Shown here piece after piece: positions 5,598 through 6,895 of a DNA stretch of 6,895 bases. The notes below the pieces were generated by a model that made no database searches, had not been told where the DNA came from, and worked only from the letters and a program-made list of their open reading frames with translations. Where the stretch lies: positions 1 through 6,895 of the forward strand of contig BQIY01000115.1 of the NCBI GenBank assembly GCA_021604265.1. Direction: 5' to 3'. Numbering within the stretch: the stretch's first letter is position 1; every line of letters starts with the position of its first letter. A program made the translations under genes and the position numbers. This DNA comes from Nitrospirales bacterium (lineage in GTDB: Bacteria > Nitrospirota > Nitrospiria > Nitrospirales > UBA8639).

Positions 5598-6895
5598 GTG
5601 AAGACAACATCTTCTTGTCACATTCAGATTCTGCCTGAAACCGTTTCCAGTCGCATTGCCGCTGGGGAAATCGTCGAACGTCCGTCTGCCGTCGTGAAAG
5701 AACTTGTTGACAACAGCCTAGACGCGGGCAGCAGCGTCATCACGATCACGATCGAGCAAGGGGGACGACAACTGATTCGTGTCACGGATAATGGCACTGG
5801 AATGAGCCCAAACGATGCACAGTTAGCCTGTCACAGATTTGCCACAAGCAAGCTGCGTCATGAATCCGACCTCCTGAATATACAAACGTTAGGCTTTCGC
5901 GGAGAAGCCCTCCCGAGCATTGCCTCCGTCTCAAGGTTTCGACTTCTCACACAGACCTCGGAAGCCGTTGTCGGAACGGAACTTCAATCAGAAGGTGCGG
6001 TGAAATGGGCCATCCAAGAAAAACCGGCACCACAGGGCACACAAATCGAAGTTAAAGATCTGTTCTTTAACACTCCTGGACGATTAAAGTTTCTCAAGTC
6101 TGTCGGCACTGAATTTTCGAGAATCTGCCTTGCCGTTCAACAGGCAGCCATGATCCACCATTCGGTGCATTTTCGCTTGACCCATAATGCGCATACCGTC
6201 TTCGACTTTCCTGAAACACCCACTCGTCTCGACCGATTAGTCCAAATTTACGGCACCCGATTGCTCGACCGAATGCTGCCGTTGGATTATGAAGAGGCCG
6301 GGATTCGAGTCACCGGATTGACCGTCAGTCCCTACCATACCCGGTCCAGTCGAACACCCCAGGAAATTTTTGTGAATCGAAGGGCCATTAAAAATACCAC
6401 CATCACGCATGCGGCATATGAAGCGTATGGCTCATTTTTACCAAAAGGCCGACATCCGGCGTTTATGCTTTTTCTTGACATCGCTCATGCTGCAGTCGAT
6501 GTCAATGTTCACCCGGCCAAACGCGAAGTCAGGTTTTCTCAGGCCGATGTGGTTCATGCAGTTATCAAAGCAGCCATACGACATCCATTGAAAAATCAGA
6601 CAAATGCCAATATCGGACTAGAGCCTGCCGAACCACCTTCTACCCCGGCATCGACTGTCCATCACACCATGGCACCGGTTTTTTCTCGAAAGCCCGAACA
6701 CACGATGAATACCGAAGCAACGGCTTCCTTATTCATGCCTGAGATGACCCAAACCCTAACGACGAGCGAGAAAACGCTTCAAGGCACGATGTCCCGGGAA
6801 TCTCAGCATTCCTATGCACCGACTCCAGATAAGCTACAGGTCGTGTCGCTCGGTCAAATTCATCAAACATTTCTCATCGCACAGGTGAATGGGGA
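5598..6895 (+). CDS. mutL: DNA mismatch repair protein MutL (5' part, runs off the window)
   Basis: The frame is open for 432 codons from a GTG at 5598 to the right edge. No other standard start lies between this GTG and the in-frame stop at 5565. Residues about 8-330 are the GHKL ATPase and transducer domains: IAAGEIVERPSAVVKELVDNSLDAG (catalytic-base Glu35 and Mg-binding Asn39), DNGTGM (64-69), ATSK (82-85), LGFRGEALPSIASVS (98-112), FFNTPGR near 156, and the MutL signature DVNVHPAKREVRF (301-313). Residues about 333-410 are a Pro/Thr/Ser-rich linker, and the C-terminal dimerisation domain begins near 412 (LQVVSLGQIHQTFLIAQ). Whether it has the endonuclease motif lies outside the window. 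MutL couples MutS mismatch recognition to strand incision. At motif I the usual Glu before the Mg-binding Asn is Asp38, a conservative change. The ribosome binding site is poor, so coupling to upstream transcription or low expression is likely. Confidence 0.95.
   Translation, partial: MKTTSSCHIQILPETVSSRIAAGEIVERPSAVVKELVDNSLDAGSSVITITIEQGGRQLIRVTDNGTGMSPNDAQLACHRFATSKLRHESDLLNIQTLGFRGEALPSIASVSRFRLLTQTSEAVVGTELQSEGAVKWAIQEKPAPQGTQIEVKDLFFNTPGRLKFLKSVGTEFSRICLAVQQAAMIHHSVHFRLTHNAHTVFDFPETPTRLDRLVQIYGTRLLDRMLPLDYEEAGIRVTGLTVSPYHTRSSRTPQEIFVNRRAIKNTTITHAAYEAYGSFLPKGRHPAFMLFLDIAHAAVDVNVHPAKREVRFSQADVVHAVIKAAIRHPLKNQTNANIGLEPAEPPSTPASTVHHTMAPVFSRKPEHTMNTEATASLFMPEMTQTLTTSEKTLQGTMSRESQHSYAPTPDKLQVVSLGQIHQTFLIAQVNG

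Noticed and set aside
6409..6591. Plus-strand open frame inside mutL
   Set aside because: It lies out of frame within the conserved part of mutL, which includes the NVHPAK motif, and has no independent support.
1..6895. Mobile elements, CRISPR array, tRNA or rRNA genes
   Set aside because: No transposase, terminal repeats, regularly spaced repeats or cloverleaf-like sequence was seen; the window is nearly filled by housekeeping genes on one strand.

Overview
The window is a slice of a Gram-negative (diderm) chromosome that carries the downstream part of a tol-pal cell-envelope operon followed by the start of mutL. Five genes are certain or near-certain and all lie on the + strand: the C-terminal end of a TolA/TonB-type protein, tolB, pal, a long coiled-coil lipoprotein that I cannot match to a named family, and cpoB (ybgF). 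The 5' two-thirds or so of mutL runs off the right edge. Base composition looks balanced (about half GC by eye). The order tolA-tolB-pal-cpoB is classical. The mutL neighbour, the CxxxxxxC near the end of Pal and the lipoprotein form of CpoB suggest a non-enterobacterial lineage such as Nitrospirota or a deltaproteobacterium-like group. That placement is inference and cannot be settled from the window.

Layout: 1-215 is the end of the TonB_C domain protein, whose stop codon overlaps the tolB start (ATGA). tolB (212-1561) encodes a periplasmic beta-propeller. After 47 bases comes pal (1609-2592), an OmpA-domain lipoprotein with an unusually long acidic tether. After 34 bases comes a 601-residue lipoprotein (2627-4432) that is almost entirely coiled coil with about 100-residue internal repeats. 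A 169-base gap (4433-4601, or 187 bases up to the preferred cpoB start) holds possible regulatory signals: short inverted and direct repeats, an extended -10 candidate and a weak hairpin followed by seven T. cpoB (4620-5531) follows, then a 66-base gap without a visible terminator, then mutL from a GTG at 5598.

Functionally, the first genes form the trans-envelope Tol-Pal machine. The TolA-like protein transmits inner-membrane energy, TolB shuttles between it and Pal, Pal tethers the outer membrane to peptidoglycan, and CpoB tunes the system to septal peptidoglycan synthesis. The notable departure is the extra coiled-coil lipoprotein between pal and cpoB. It probably acts as an outer-membrane-anchored spacer or scaffold of the same machine. 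mutL (mismatch repair) is functionally unrelated and probably only shares transcription.
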